Source: Bacillota bacterium
GTDB lineage: Bacteria > Bacillota > Clostridia > Christensenellales > Aristaeellaceae
DNA length: 28,679 nt
NCBI GenBank assembly: GCA_023435435.1
Contig: JAEYRW010000181.1
Location: forward strand, 1 to 28,679
Direction of reading: 5' to 3'
The notes beneath the pieces were generated by a model. It was not told the origin of the DNA, did not search any database, and worked only from the letters and a program-made list of their open reading frames with translations. Shown one piece after another: positions 14,593 to 21,671 of the stretch. The position numbers were made by a program, and so were the translations under genes. Numbering within the stretch: position 1 is the first letter of the stretch; each line of letters starts with the position of its first letter.

Positions 14593-15711
14593 ATGAGGCG
14601 AATTCTTGTCATCGCGCTTGCGCTTCTTCTGGTTCCCGCCCTCGCCCTTTCGGAGGAAATGCGGGAGGCGTTTAACGTCGAAGCAAAGGGCGCGATTCTC
14701 ATCGAGGCACAAAGCGGGCGCGTGCTCTACGAGCAAAACGCGGACGAGATGCTGCCCATGGCCTCGACCACCAAGATCATGACCTGTCTGCTTGCGCTGG
14801 AGCATTCGTCCCTGGGCGAAGCAGTCACCGCCAGCGCCAACGCATATGGCACCGCAGGCACGTCCATCTACCTTTCCGAGGGCGAGACCCTCACCATGGA
14901 GCAGATGCTCTACGGCCTCATGCTTCGGAGCGGCAACGACGCGGCGGTGGCCATCGCCGAGCATGTGGCGGGGAGTGTGGACGCCTTCGCCGCCCTCATG
15001 AACGAACGCGCTTCGGGATTGGGCGTCGATGCGCACTTCGTCAATCCCCACGGACTCGACGCCCAGGGGCACGCCGCCTCCGCCCGTGCCATGGCGCTCA
15101 TCATGCGCGAGGCGCTCAAAAACGAGGAATTCGTCCGCATCGCCTCCACCCAAAAGAAAATCATTCCTTGGCCCGGCAACGAATACAGCCGCGTTTTGCA
15201 AAACAAAAACCGCCTGCTCACCTCCTACGAGGGTGCGCTGGCGGGCAAGACGGGCTATACGGACAAGGCGGGGCGCTGCCTCGTGTTTTCGGCGGAGCGG
15301 AATGGTATGGTGCTCGTGGGCGCGGTGCTCAACTGTCCCACGTGGTTCGATACTGCGGAAAAACTGCTCGACTATGGCTACGAAAACTACGACATGGAGG
15401 AATTTTACGAGGCGGGGCAGGTGGTCCACACCGTCGACGTGGCGGGCGGCCAGTCGCGCACCGTGGATCTCGTCGCGGCTTCGGCCCTCGATTTTCCGCT
15501 CAAAACGGGTGAAAACTATGAAATTGGGCTGCAGGTTCCCGACAGCGTTTCCGCGCCCGTGAAAAAGGGCGGCGTGGCAGGCCGGGCGGTGGTCTACATA
15601 GACGGCGTGGAGATTGCGTCCGTCGACCTTCTCTACGCGAAGGACGTCCCCATGAACAATCTGGAGGCGGCCATCCACAGGCTTTTGGACGCGTGGGTTC
15701 TGCTCTTTTAA
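14593..15711 (+). CDS. D-alanyl-D-alanine carboxypeptidase (DacF/PBP5-like, S11 family)
   Basis: This penicillin-binding protein trims the terminal D-Ala from peptidoglycan stem peptides outside the cell. The 372 residues begin with a signal peptide (RRILVIALALLLVPALAL). All three active-site motifs are present: SxxK at Ser58-Lys61 (MASTTKIMT), SGN at 113-115 and KTG at 219-221. A C-terminal beta-rich PBP5_C-like domain (about 270-350) follows, and the end (NLEAAIHRLLDAWVLLF) can form an amphipathic membrane-binding helix. Members of this family act in vegetative cell-wall or spore-cortex maturation; which applies here is not visible. Its stop codon directly abuts the stop codon of the convergent WG-repeat gene, with no base between. 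Confidence 0.95.
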   Translation: MRRILVIALALLLVPALALSEEMREAFNVEAKGAILIEAQSGRVLYEQNADEMLPMASTTKIMTCLLALEHSSLGEAVTASANAYGTAGTSIYLSEGETLTMEQMLYGLMLRSGNDAAVAIAEHVAGSVDAFAALMNERASGLGVDAHFVNPHGLDAQGHAASARAMALIMREALKNEEFVRIASTQKKIIPWPGNEYSRVLQNKNRLLTSYEGALAGKTGYTDKAGRCLVFSAERNGMVLVGAVLNCPTWFDTAEKLLDYGYENYDMEEFYEAGQVVHTVDVAGGQSRTVDLVAASALDFPLKTGENYEIGLQVPDSVSAPVKKGGVAGRAVVYIDGVEIASVDLLYAKDVPMNNLEAAIHRLLDAWVLLF

Positions 15712-16974
15712 TCAGTCAAGGACCGTCACGCGCGCACCGGTTCCGTCGATGAGCACCGCACCGTCGCCGGAAACCGCGCAAAAGAGGTTCGGCCCGACCC
15801 GCGCGAGCTCGTCGTAGATGAAATCCGTCACGATTCCTCCGTCGCCGCCCATGATCCCGAATTTCATGTCATAGCTGTCCTCCGCCATGAGGCCGCAGGC
15901 GAACAGCGCGGATGCCCCTTCGCCCTCCAGGAGCCGGATGGTGTTGTACTTCGCCGAAATCTGGACGCCCTGCGCGTCCGCGAGATAGGCGCTCGCGTCG
16001 TCCCAGTCGCCGTCCCGCACCACATAGAGCCCGCCCGCTTCGCTGACGGACGCGGTGGGGGAGGCGGAGAAGAGGGCTTGTCCCGCGTCGTCCAGCACGA
16101 AGACCCCGTCGCTTGCGTAGAGAACGACGCTTTCTCCCGACAGCCGGGGCGAAGCGCCGTCCGTATCACGCGCGAACGCCACCGATAATCCGTCCGCGCC
16201 GATCTCGTAAAGGGTGAACGAACCATCCTTCAGCGCGAGGATGCGCCCGCCGTCCCGGTCGATGAAGTCGCAATCGGCCTCGACCACAGCCGTACCGGCC
16301 GAATCGATGACGCCGTAACCCGCGCGCGTGGAGACGACGGCATATCCATCCTCAAAATCCCCGGCGTACTCATACTGCGCCGGGATTTTCCATGTCCCGT
16401 CCCGGCCGACGTAGCCGAACAGCACGCTCCCGCCGTCGCAGAGGGGCATGAGGTCGTCTGAAAATGTGCCGAGCCCGTAGAGCGTATAGATGCCCGGCTG
16501 CCACTTGATGCCGTTTGCGGCAAGCAGGAAGAGGGGGTCGGCGATTTCATCGTTGACGTTTCCCAAAAGCGTCAGAAACGCGCCGTCGCCCGCGTAGGCG
16601 ATGGCGGTGTAAGCGTCCGTGCCCGGAACGCCGGAGGAAGAAACGATGAGGTACGTACCGTCCGCCTGGCAGAGAAACGAATCGCCGGCGGCCTCCACAG
16701 AGGCGTACAGAAAGTCCGTCAGCGCGCTTCCCGCGGGGGAAAGGATTTTGTACCGGTACGCGCCGCCGGACTCGACACCCGCCGCGTAGCCCTTCAGCGT
16801 GCCGTCGTCCGCGTACAGCGCGCGAAGGTCGTCGTAAAGGCCGGGCGCGACAAGCACGGCGCCGCTTTCGTCCACCGCCGCCGCGCCGCCGGTATAGCGA
16901 AATGCGTAGCCTTCGGAAAGCGCGCCGGGTGCGAGAAGACAGAGCGCCAACAAGGCAGCCAGAATACGCCGCAT
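15712..16974 (-). CDS. Secreted WG-repeat-like protein of unknown function
   Basis: This is a 420-residue exported protein with a signal peptide (MRRILAALLALCLLAPGA, cleavage near residue 20). The mature part is a chain of short beta-rich repeats in which a G-x-DGxW or GVID type turn recurs, for example FGYVGRDGTWKIPAQYEYAG and YAVVSTRAGYGVIDSAG. That is the WG-repeat (KWG) pattern, common in surface proteins of gut Clostridia, with no proven function. Other blocks (VAVDESG-like, FVLDDAG) look like decayed copies. ATG 16974 was preferred over GTG 16980 because GGGAGG is 5-6 bases upstream of it. It has its own extended -10 promoter and shares no intergenic space with the convergent carboxypeptidase gene. 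Confidence 0.82.
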   Translation of the reverse strand: MRRILAALLALCLLAPGALSEGYAFRYTGGAAAVDESGAVLVAPGLYDDLRALYADDGTLKGYAAGVESGGAYRYKILSPAGSALTDFLYASVEAAGDSFLCQADGTYLIVSSSGVPGTDAYTAIAYAGDGAFLTLLGNVNDEIADPLFLLAANGIKWQPGIYTLYGLGTFSDDLMPLCDGGSVLFGYVGRDGTWKIPAQYEYAGDFEDGYAVVSTRAGYGVIDSAGTAVVEADCDFIDRDGGRILALKDGSFTLYEIGADGLSVAFARDTDGASPRLSGESVVLYASDGVFVLDDAGQALFSASPTASVSEAGGLYVVRDGDWDDASAYLADAQGVQISAKYNTIRLLEGEGASALFACGLMAEDSYDMKFGIMGGDGGIVTDFIYDELARVGPNLFCAVSGDGAVLIDGTGARVTVLD

Positions 16975-16997
16975 AAGCACCTCCCACTTGTGCCCCG

Positions 16998-17007
16998 ATT
17001 ATACCAT
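16998..17007 (-). promoter_or_regulatory. Extended -10 promoter of the WG-repeat gene
   Basis: On the minus strand CATGGTATAAT contains a perfect TATAAT (16998-17003) with the TGG extension. The region at -35 (TCGTTA) is poor. It lies 24 bases before ATG 16974 and is divergent from the tRNA promoter. Confidence 0.58.
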
Positions 17008-17046
17008 GGTTCTTTTAAATTAACGAGCATTTTTTCGTGGGAAGTA

Positions 17047-17075
17047 TGGACATTTCTGCCGCGAGGTGCTATAAT
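17047..17075 (+). promoter_or_regulatory. Strong promoter of the tRNA cluster
   Basis: TGGACA (17047-17052), a 17-base spacer and a perfect TATAAT (17070-17075) lie 39 bases before the first tRNA. With 11 of 12 consensus bases it is the strongest promoter seen in the window, as expected for stable RNA. Confidence 0.87.
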
Positions 17076-17114
17076 ACTGTCTTGTCGGCGGGTTCTTCTC
17101 CCTTTCGCGACTTT

Positions 17115-17191
<77 letters not shown>

Positions 17192-17196
17192 GATAT

Positions 17197-17274
17197 GGTG
17201 GGTATAGCTCAGTTGGTTAGAGTGCCAGGTTGTGGCCCTGGAGGTCATGGGTTCGAACCCCATTACCCACCCCA
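17197..17274 (+). tRNA. tRNA-His (GTG)
   Basis: The acceptor arms GTGGGTA and TACCCAC are joined by an anticodon stem CCAGG/CCTGG with loop TTGTGGC (anticodon GTG). A G at 17197 faces the discriminator C at 17271, which gives the extra G(-1) typical of tRNA-His, and CCA is encoded (17272-17274). It lies 5 bases after tRNA-Arg. Confidence 0.97.
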
Positions 17275-17285
17275 TATGCGAGAGT

Positions 17286-17329
17286 GCCGGCTGTCTTTCG
17301 GCGCTTCTTTCTTTTAAAGACTGTCCGGC
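17286..17329 (+). repeat. Imperfect hairpin between tRNA-His and tRNA-Gln
   Basis: GCCGG...TCTTT (17286-17298) pairs with AAAGA...CCGGC (17316-17329) around a small internal loop. It fills most of the 73-base gap between the second and third tRNA. It could mark a processing site or a partial terminator; nothing in the sequence decides this. Confidence 0.3.
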
Positions 17330-17347
17330 TCGCCAACGGTGCTCCGA

Positions 17348-17422
17348 TGGGGCGTAGCCAAGCGGTAAGGCACGAGACTTTGACTCTTGCATTCGCAGGT
17401 TCGATCCCTGCCGCCCCAGCCA
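17348..17422 (+). tRNA. tRNA-Gln (TTG)
   Basis: The 75-base cloverleaf has acceptor arms TGGGGCG and CGCCCCA, an anticodon stem CGAGA/TCTTG with loop CTTTGAC (anticodon TTG), a T-arm GCAGGTTCGATCCCTGC and encoded CCA. The U1-A72 end is characteristic of tRNA-Gln. Confidence 0.97.
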
Positions 17423-17425
17423 TAC

Positions 17426-17501
17426 GACCCATTAGCTCAGTTGGCAGAGCACCTGACTTTTAATCAGGGTGTCCGGAGTTCGAGTCTCCGATGGGTCACC
17501 A
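17426..17501 (+). tRNA. tRNA-Lys (TTT)
   Basis: The 76-base cloverleaf has acceptor arms GACCCAT and ATGGGTC, anticodon stem CTGA-type pairing with loop CTTTTAA (anticodon TTT), a T-arm CGGAGTTCGAGTCTCCG and encoded CCA. It starts 3 bases after tRNA-Gln and is followed at once by a terminator. Confidence 0.97.
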
Positions 17502-17502
17502 G

Positions 17503-17528
17503 AAAGTCCTTCCTGCAAGGGCTTTTTT
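17503..17528 (+). terminator. Terminator of the tRNA cluster
   Basis: AAAGTCCTT (17503-17511) and AAGGGCTTT (17517-17525) form a 9-bp stem with one G-U pair and a 5-base loop, running into a run of six T. It starts two bases after tRNA-Lys and ends 15 bases before the next start codon. Confidence 0.75.
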
Positions 17529-17542
17529 GTTATAGGAGGAAT

Positions 17543-17914
17543 ATGGACAAGTTCGCCTTCATCTGCGGCATGGTCACCGCCTTTTCGGAGTGCGTGGCCG
17601 CGGGCGCGAAGCCCATCGCCCTTTCCCCGCCCATGACCCGGCCGGATTTTCTCATGGCGCGGGCCGCGTGCGCGCGCATCATCGGGGCGCACGGGCTTAA
17701 GTGGTATCATGAGGAGAACCTCGACCTGCCGCCTGAAACGCGCCGGGACTGGATGATCCTCTACGCGCGGGACGAGGCCCTCGCGGATTATCTTTCCCTG
17801 CGTGGGTCGGGCGAAAACCCCATGCGCGGCCTCGCGCCCTTTGCCAAGGTCCTCGGCTACGGGGACGAACGCGTCGAAACCGGCGCGGATACCTATCGCG
17901 AACTATTTGGATGA
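17543..17914 (+). CDS. Small protein of unknown function, coupled to a DUF523 gene
   Basis: I do not recognise this 123-residue protein. It starts at ATG 17543 behind a strong AGGAGGA; the longer frame from 17387 runs through tRNA genes and was rejected. It is soluble-looking, without signal peptide or membrane segment. It has two cysteines near the N-terminus (FICGMVTAFSECVAAGAK) and a third in RAACARIIG, a WYHEEN patch near residue 53, and an acidic C-terminus. The gene ends with ATGA overlap to an in-frame ATG of the DUF523 frame, so the two are translated together. No separate promoter is visible between the tRNA terminator and this gene, so it may depend on read-through from the tRNA promoter. 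Confidence 0.75.
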   Translation: MDKFAFICGMVTAFSECVAAGAKPIALSPPMTRPDFLMARAACARIIGAHGLKWYHEENLDLPPETRRDWMILYARDEALADYLSLRGSGENPMRGLAPFAKVLGYGDERVETGADTYRELFG

Positions 17915-17928
17915 TGGAGGAACCGCAA

Positions 17929-18375
17929 ATGAAAATACTCGTCAGCGCCTGCCTGCTGGGAATCCGCTGTCGCTACAACGGCGCGGCTAAGACGGACGAG
18001 GCCGTTCTGCGCTTGGCGGAAAAGCATACCCTCATTCCGTTCTGTCCGGAGATTTACGGCGGGCTTTCCACGCCCCGGGAGCCGTCTGAGATTCGGGACG
18101 GCCGCGTCTTTGCCCGAACGGGGGAGGACGTGACCACGCAGTTTCAGATCGGTGCGGAGGAGGCGGTGAAAACCGCGCGCCTGACGGGCTGTGATGTCGC
18201 GGTTCTGCAGGACCGCAGCCCCTCCTGCGGCGTCGGCGTGATCCACAACGGCCTGTTCGACGGCGGATTGGTGCCCGGCGACGGCGTCGCGGCGGGTCTT
18301 TTGCGGAAAGGCGGCGTCCGCGTGATTCCAGCCTCCCGGGTGGCCGAATTTCTGAACGGCGGGGAGAAGGGTTGA
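17929..18375 (+). CDS. DUF523 family protein
   Basis: This is a 148-residue protein of the DUF523 (YbbK-like) family, function unknown. It has the conserved cysteine-rich pattern: SACLLGIRCRYNG (Cys8, Cys14), PFCPEIYGGLSTPREP and DRSPSCGVGVI. The clustered cysteines suggest metal or Fe-S binding. In most family members the third motif reads LKxxSPSCG; here the leading Leu-Lys is Gln-Asp (LQDRSPSCG). GGAGG (17916-17920) precedes ATG 17929 by 8 bases, so this start was chosen over ATG 17911, which overlaps the upstream stop. The gene converges with the ACT-domain gene across only 19 bases, without a visible terminator. Confidence 0.9.
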   Translation: MKILVSACLLGIRCRYNGAAKTDEAVLRLAEKHTLIPFCPEIYGGLSTPREPSEIRDGRVFARTGEDVTTQFQIGAEEAVKTARLTGCDVAVLQDRSPSCGVGVIHNGLFDGGLVPGDGVAAGLLRKGGVRVIPASRVAEFLNGGEKG

Positions 18376-18394
18376 TCATCAGCGACGCGCGGCG

Positions 18395-18760
18395 TCAGAA
18401 CGAAAATGCGTGTCCTCTCCTTGAAAGCGCCCCAAGCGCCGCCTCCAGCTTTTCTTCCTTGACGAGCACATAGTCCGTGTCGAATGTCGAAACGCAAAAG
18501 ACGCTGATTCCTTCCGCCGCAAGCGCGCCGGAGATTTCCGCCAGCACACCGATCAGCGAGAATTCGAGCGGCCCGCGCACCCGGAAGGCCCGCCAGCCGT
18601 CCTCCCTTGCCGCACAGCCGACGGGCGCGTGTCGGGTCTCGCAGACGAGCGAGCTTTCATTGTCCGTCCGCGCGGCAAACATCGTGCCCGGGACCATGAG
18701 CGGCGCTCCCTCGTTGAGCTTTAAAACACTGAATTGGTGGGTAAGAACCTCAAAGCGCAT
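18395..18760 (-). CDS. ACT domain-containing protein (CASTOR/ACT_7-like)
   Basis: This is a 121-residue protein with paired ACT-type folds, a group that binds amino acids as regulatory ligands. The C-terminal half has the clear pattern VRGPLEFSLIGVLAEISGAL, then AAEGISVFCVSTFDTDYVLV, as in PF13840 proteins. The N-terminal part (RFEVLTHQFSVLKL) is the degenerate first ACT unit. No enzymatic domain is attached. The start is ATG 18760, with AAGGAG 8 bases upstream. It overlaps the stop codon of the RNA phosphodiesterase gene by one base (TGATG form), so the two are coupled. The ligand and target are unknown. Confidence 0.87.
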   Translation of the reverse strand: MRFEVLTHQFSVLKLNEGAPLMVPGTMFAARTDNESSLVCETRHAPVGCAAREDGWRAFRVRGPLEFSLIGVLAEISGALAAEGISVFCVSTFDTDYVLVKEEKLEAALGALSRRGHAFSF

Positions 18761-19299
18761 CAAAATGTCTCCTTCCGAAAGTGTGATTCGTAAATCGGCA
18801 GATAGCGCAGCGCGCCGTTCACCCGGCAACTGTGAAAGAGTGTGAGCCCGTCCGCGCAAAACGCCACCGGCTCGATCCTTGACGAAAGCAGCGTCTCCGT
18901 CGCGTTCACGCGCCGGGCGAGGGTGATATGCGCCTTGAAAGGCTTGGGATCAAAGGGCAGGCCGCGGGCCGCCAACGCGGCGCGCAGCTCGTCCGCCACG
19001 GGATACAGCCCGTCCGCGCCTTGCACGCCCGCGTAGAGGATTGCGCTGTGGGCCTTTCCGAAGGAGCCCGTGCCGGCGAGCGTCAGCGGAACCGGCCGTG
19101 CGCACCCGGCTGCCTCGTCCATCGCCGCCCTGACCGCGTCCATCCGCCCGCCGTCCAGTTCGCCTAAAAACGCCAGGGTGACGTGGTACATGTCCTGTGC
19201 CACGTATCGTCCGTCCGCGATTCCGCGCATTTCCGCAGCTGCCCGCGCAAGCGCCGCGCGCGCCGCCCGCCCGATCGGGATGCCGATGAAAAGTCTCAT
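18760..19299 (-). CDS. thpR: RNA 2',3'-cyclic phosphodiesterase (2'-5' RNA ligase family)
   Basis: This 2H-phosphoesterase opens 2',3'-cyclic phosphate ends of RNA to 2'-phosphates and can join tRNA halves in vitro. The 179 residues begin with RLFIGIPI. They carry both catalytic HxT motifs: HVTLAFLGE (His39, Thr41) and AHITLARR (His124, Thr126), at the spacing usual for ThpR/LigT. Length is normal (about 180). ATG 19299 has GGAGG 7 bases upstream; the longer frame to 19344 was rejected. It is the first gene of a two-gene unit with the ACT protein. No clear promoter can be picked in 19300-19444, which is AT-rich and shared with the divergent glycosidase gene. Confidence 0.93.
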   Translation of the reverse strand: MRLFIGIPIGRAARAALARAAAEMRGIADGRYVAQDMYHVTLAFLGELDGGRMDAVRAAMDEAAGCARPVPLTLAGTGSFGKAHSAILYAGVQGADGLYPVADELRAALAARGLPFDPKPFKAHITLARRVNATETLLSSRIEPVAFCADGLTLFHSCRVNGALRYLPIYESHFRKETF

Positions 19300-19444
19300 C
19301 CTTTTGCCTCCAAAATGATCCGCATTTGAAACGCCGCATGGCACTTAAATTTGTGTACCTGTAATAATCGCATAACGAAGCAGTGATACAATAACATGAG
19401 ATTTAAACGATTGTGCCGCATACGCGGGAACGGACGGTGATTTC

Positions 19445-20542
19445 GTGCGCGGGCTTTTGGCCGCCCTGAAGGTTTGGTTCCGAAAGAAACCGAAGCCGCT
19501 CCTTATTTTGGTGATTGCGGATGTGTTCATCGCCGCGCTCGCCCTGTTTCTTTTTTCTCTTTATCATTTCATCATTCCCCGCGCCTACGCCGGGCTCGGT
19601 CAGGTTTCTGAGCGCCCGAATGTGACCATCGCCTCCGCAAGCCTCGCCACCCAGGTGCCGGCGTCCGAACCGTCTCCCCTTGTTGCGGCGACGGTCTCCG
19701 CGACGCTCGAACCCTCCGCCGTACCGACGCTCGAAATGGCGACGGCGGAACCGGCGGTGACCGCTGACCCCGTGGGGTATTTCGGCAGCAAGTACGCGGA
19801 CAAATTCGTCACCGGCGAGCCGCAGACGACGGCGGACGGCGACACCAAGACGTATGTCAGCGAAAACGTGTCCATTACGGGCACCATCACGACCTATGAC
19901 GACAGCATCGTCTACATCTGCGACATCTACGTGCGCGACATCACAAACCTCAGCGCGGGCCTTGCGGACGGAAAGTACGGAAAGGGCCTGCGGGATTGGA
20001 CGAAGAACATCGCCAAGGACAACGACGCCCTCGTCGCCATCAATGGCGATTATTACGGCGCGCGCTCGACGGGCGTCGTGATTCGCAACGGCGTTCTCTA
20101 CCGCGACGACTATTCAGACGATGATGTCTGCGTGCTGTATTGGGACGGCACGATGGAGACGTATTCCCCGAACGAATTTGACGTTGACGAAGCGATGGCG
20201 CGGGGCGCGTACCAGGCCTGGAGCTTCGGCCCGAAGCTGCTGGACGAAACCGGCACGCCGCTCAAGAACTTCAACACCACCGTCGGCGTCCACAATCCCC
20301 GCACGGTCATCGGCTACTTTGAACCCGGACACTACTGCTTCGTGGTGGTGGACGGCCGCTCAAGCGTTTCCGCCGGAATGACCGCGTCGGAGCTCGCCGC
20401 CTTTATGAGCAAGCTCGGCTGCGTGCAGGCTTACAACCTCGACGGCGGCCAGACCTCCGTCATGGTGTGGGGCAGCAAGGTGGTCAGCGTGCCCTACAAC
20501 GGCGGACGCAAGACCAGCGACATCGTCATGATTACGGATTGA
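19445..20542 (+). CDS. Membrane-anchored phosphodiester glycosidase (NAGPA-like) domain protein
   Basis: NAGPA-domain proteins are thought to cleave sugar-1-phosphodiester bonds, in bacteria probably in envelope polymers. The 365 residues have a short basic N-terminus, one membrane segment (about 18-45, LLILVIADVFIAALALFLF), a Ser/Thr/Pro/Ala-rich linker (about 55-105), and the NAGPA domain (about 130-365). That domain contains LVAINGDYYGARSTG, NPRTVIGY, CFVVVDGRSSVSAGMTASEL and AYNLDGGQTSVMVW, all conserved in the family. The start is GTG 19445 with only a weak GGACGG upstream; no ATG offers a better start. The small membrane protein gene follows after 14 bases. Both converge on the operon with a glycerophosphodiesterase. 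Confidence 0.9.
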   Translation: MRGLLAALKVWFRKKPKPLLILVIADVFIAALALFLFSLYHFIIPRAYAGLGQVSERPNVTIASASLATQVPASEPSPLVAATVSATLEPSAVPTLEMATAEPAVTADPVGYFGSKYADKFVTGEPQTTADGDTKTYVSENVSITGTITTYDDSIVYICDIYVRDITNLSAGLADGKYGKGLRDWTKNIAKDNDALVAINGDYYGARSTGVVIRNGVLYRDDYSDDDVCVLYWDGTMETYSPNEFDVDEAMARGAYQAWSFGPKLLDETGTPLKNFNTTVGVHNPRTVIGYFEPGHYCFVVVDGRSSVSAGMTASELAAFMSKLGCVQAYNLDGGQTSVMVWGSKVVSVPYNGGRKTSDIVMITD

Positions 20543-20556
20543 TCGGAGGAGAGGCT

Positions 20557-20820
20557 ATGAAGACGCTGGCTGGACACGGGTCCATCGTTCTGACGCTCAT
20601 GTACGTCACCCTTTTGATCGTCGACCACTACAATCCCACCATGGATTTCATCAACAACAACGTCACAAAGGCGCTCATCCTGCTTCTTTGCCTGTTCGCC
20701 GTCTATAACGCCGTGCTCGTGCTCTCCGGCGCGCGCGCCCGCGTGCGCCGCCGGGAGGAAAAGCGGCGGGAGGCGCTCAGGACAAGGAGAACCGAAGCAA
20801 AAAACCGTCCTCATGCATAG
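20557..20820 (+). CDS. Small two-helix membrane protein of unknown function
   Basis: This is an 87-residue protein with two hydrophobic segments (SIVLTLMYVTLLIV at about 9-22 and ALILLLCLFAVYNAVLVL at about 39-56) and a very basic tail of about 28 residues rich in Arg, Lys and Glu that should lie in the cytoplasm. I do not recognise a family. ATG 20557 has CGGAGGAGAGG upstream, and the longer frame from 20467 lies inside the glycosidase gene. It is co-transcribed with the glycosidase and ends 12 bases before a strong terminator. Confidence 0.75.
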   Translation: MKTLAGHGSIVLTLMYVTLLIVDHYNPTMDFINNNVTKALILLLCLFAVYNAVLVLSGARARVRRREEKRREALRTRRTEAKNRPHA

Positions 20821-20831
20821 ACATAGACATC

Positions 20832-20866
20832 AAAAAGGCCGTTCCGCGCGTTGGGGCGGCCTTTTT
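20832..20866. terminator. Strong bidirectional terminator
   Basis: AAAAAGGCCGTTCC (20832-20845) pairs with GGGGCGGCCTTTTT (20853-20866): 14 bp with two G-U pairs and a 7-base loop. T-runs follow on both strands. It serves the small membrane protein gene (plus) and the glycerophosphodiesterase gene (minus), whose stop codon is one base away. Confidence 0.92.
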
Positions 20867-20867
20867 G

Positions 20868-21671
20868 TCAGCGCACTTCCTCGAAGATCGCCATCACGCC
20901 CTGTTGCGCAAGCGCCGCGCGTTCCGCGGGCTCCGTCACCGTCCACTGTGCGGTGGGCGCGCGGAAGACCTTTGCGCAGAGCCACAGGGACGGGTTTTTC
21001 CGCATTTCCCGGGAATGGGCGATGAAGTTCGGGCGGGCGAGGACGTTTGCAAAAAGAGACGAGGCGAAAAAGGAAACGAGGGGGGACTGGGTTTCCCGGT
21101 AATCCACGTACCGCTGGACGAGAACGCCCCGGATGATTTCCGGCGCGTTTTTTCTGAGCCAGGAAAGACAGAAAGGGTCGAAGGATTCCATTACGTAGGC
21201 GCCCCGATAGCTTTTCAGCCGCGCGACCACTTTTGCTGTGATGGCGCCGATTCCCGGCGCGGTCTTGATTTCAATCAGCATCGGCGTGCGCCCGTCCACG
21301 GTTTCGAGCACCTCGTCGAGGGTCGGAATTTCCTCGCCGCCGCCCGAGAGCCGAAGCGCGCGCACCTCGGAGAGCGTCATGTCACGGATCAGTCCGTCCC
21401 GGCCCGTCATCCGCGCCGTGTCGTCGTCGTGAAAGACCACCAAATGCCCGTCCCGGGTCATCTGCACATCCAGCTCGATTCCGTATCCGGCAGCGCAAGC
21501 CCGCGCGAACGCCGCACATGAGTTTTCCGGATGGTCCAAATCGTGAAAGCCCCGGTGCGCGAAGGCCGTGCCGCGAAAGGAATCGGCGCGCCGCCTGCCC
21601 CGCGCGGGTGCGCAAAGAAAGATCCAGAGAAAAACAGGCAGCGCCGCCGCAAACAGTGCCCAGCCCATCAT
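20868..21671 (-). CDS. Glycerophosphodiester phosphodiesterase
   Basis: This enzyme hydrolyses glycerophosphodiesters to glycerol 3-phosphate and an alcohol. The 267 residues begin with an uncleaved membrane segment (WALFAAALPVFLWIFLCAP). The GDPD domain follows with the catalytic signature AHRGFHDLDHPENS, then GIELDVQMTRDGHLVVFHDD, and IEIKTAPG further on, giving the His-Arg, Glu-x-Asp and His ligands of the metal site. ATG codons at 21671 and 21668 are both possible behind GGAGG (21676-21680). The start overlaps the transporter stop codon (ATGATG/TGA), so it is coupled as third gene of the operon. Substrates could be deacylated lipids or glycerol-phosphate teichoic acid fragments. Confidence 0.94.
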   Translation of the reverse strand: MMGWALFAAALPVFLWIFLCAPARGRRRADSFRGTAFAHRGFHDLDHPENSCAAFARACAAGYGIELDVQMTRDGHLVVFHDDDTARMTGRDGLIRDMTLSEVRALRLSGGGEEIPTLDEVLETVDGRTPMLIEIKTAPGIGAITAKVVARLKSYRGAYVMESFDPFCLSWLRKNAPEIIRGVLVQRYVDYRETQSPLVSFFASSLFANVLARPNFIAHSREMRKNPSLWLCAKVFRAPTAQWTVTEPAERAALAQQGVMAIFEEVR

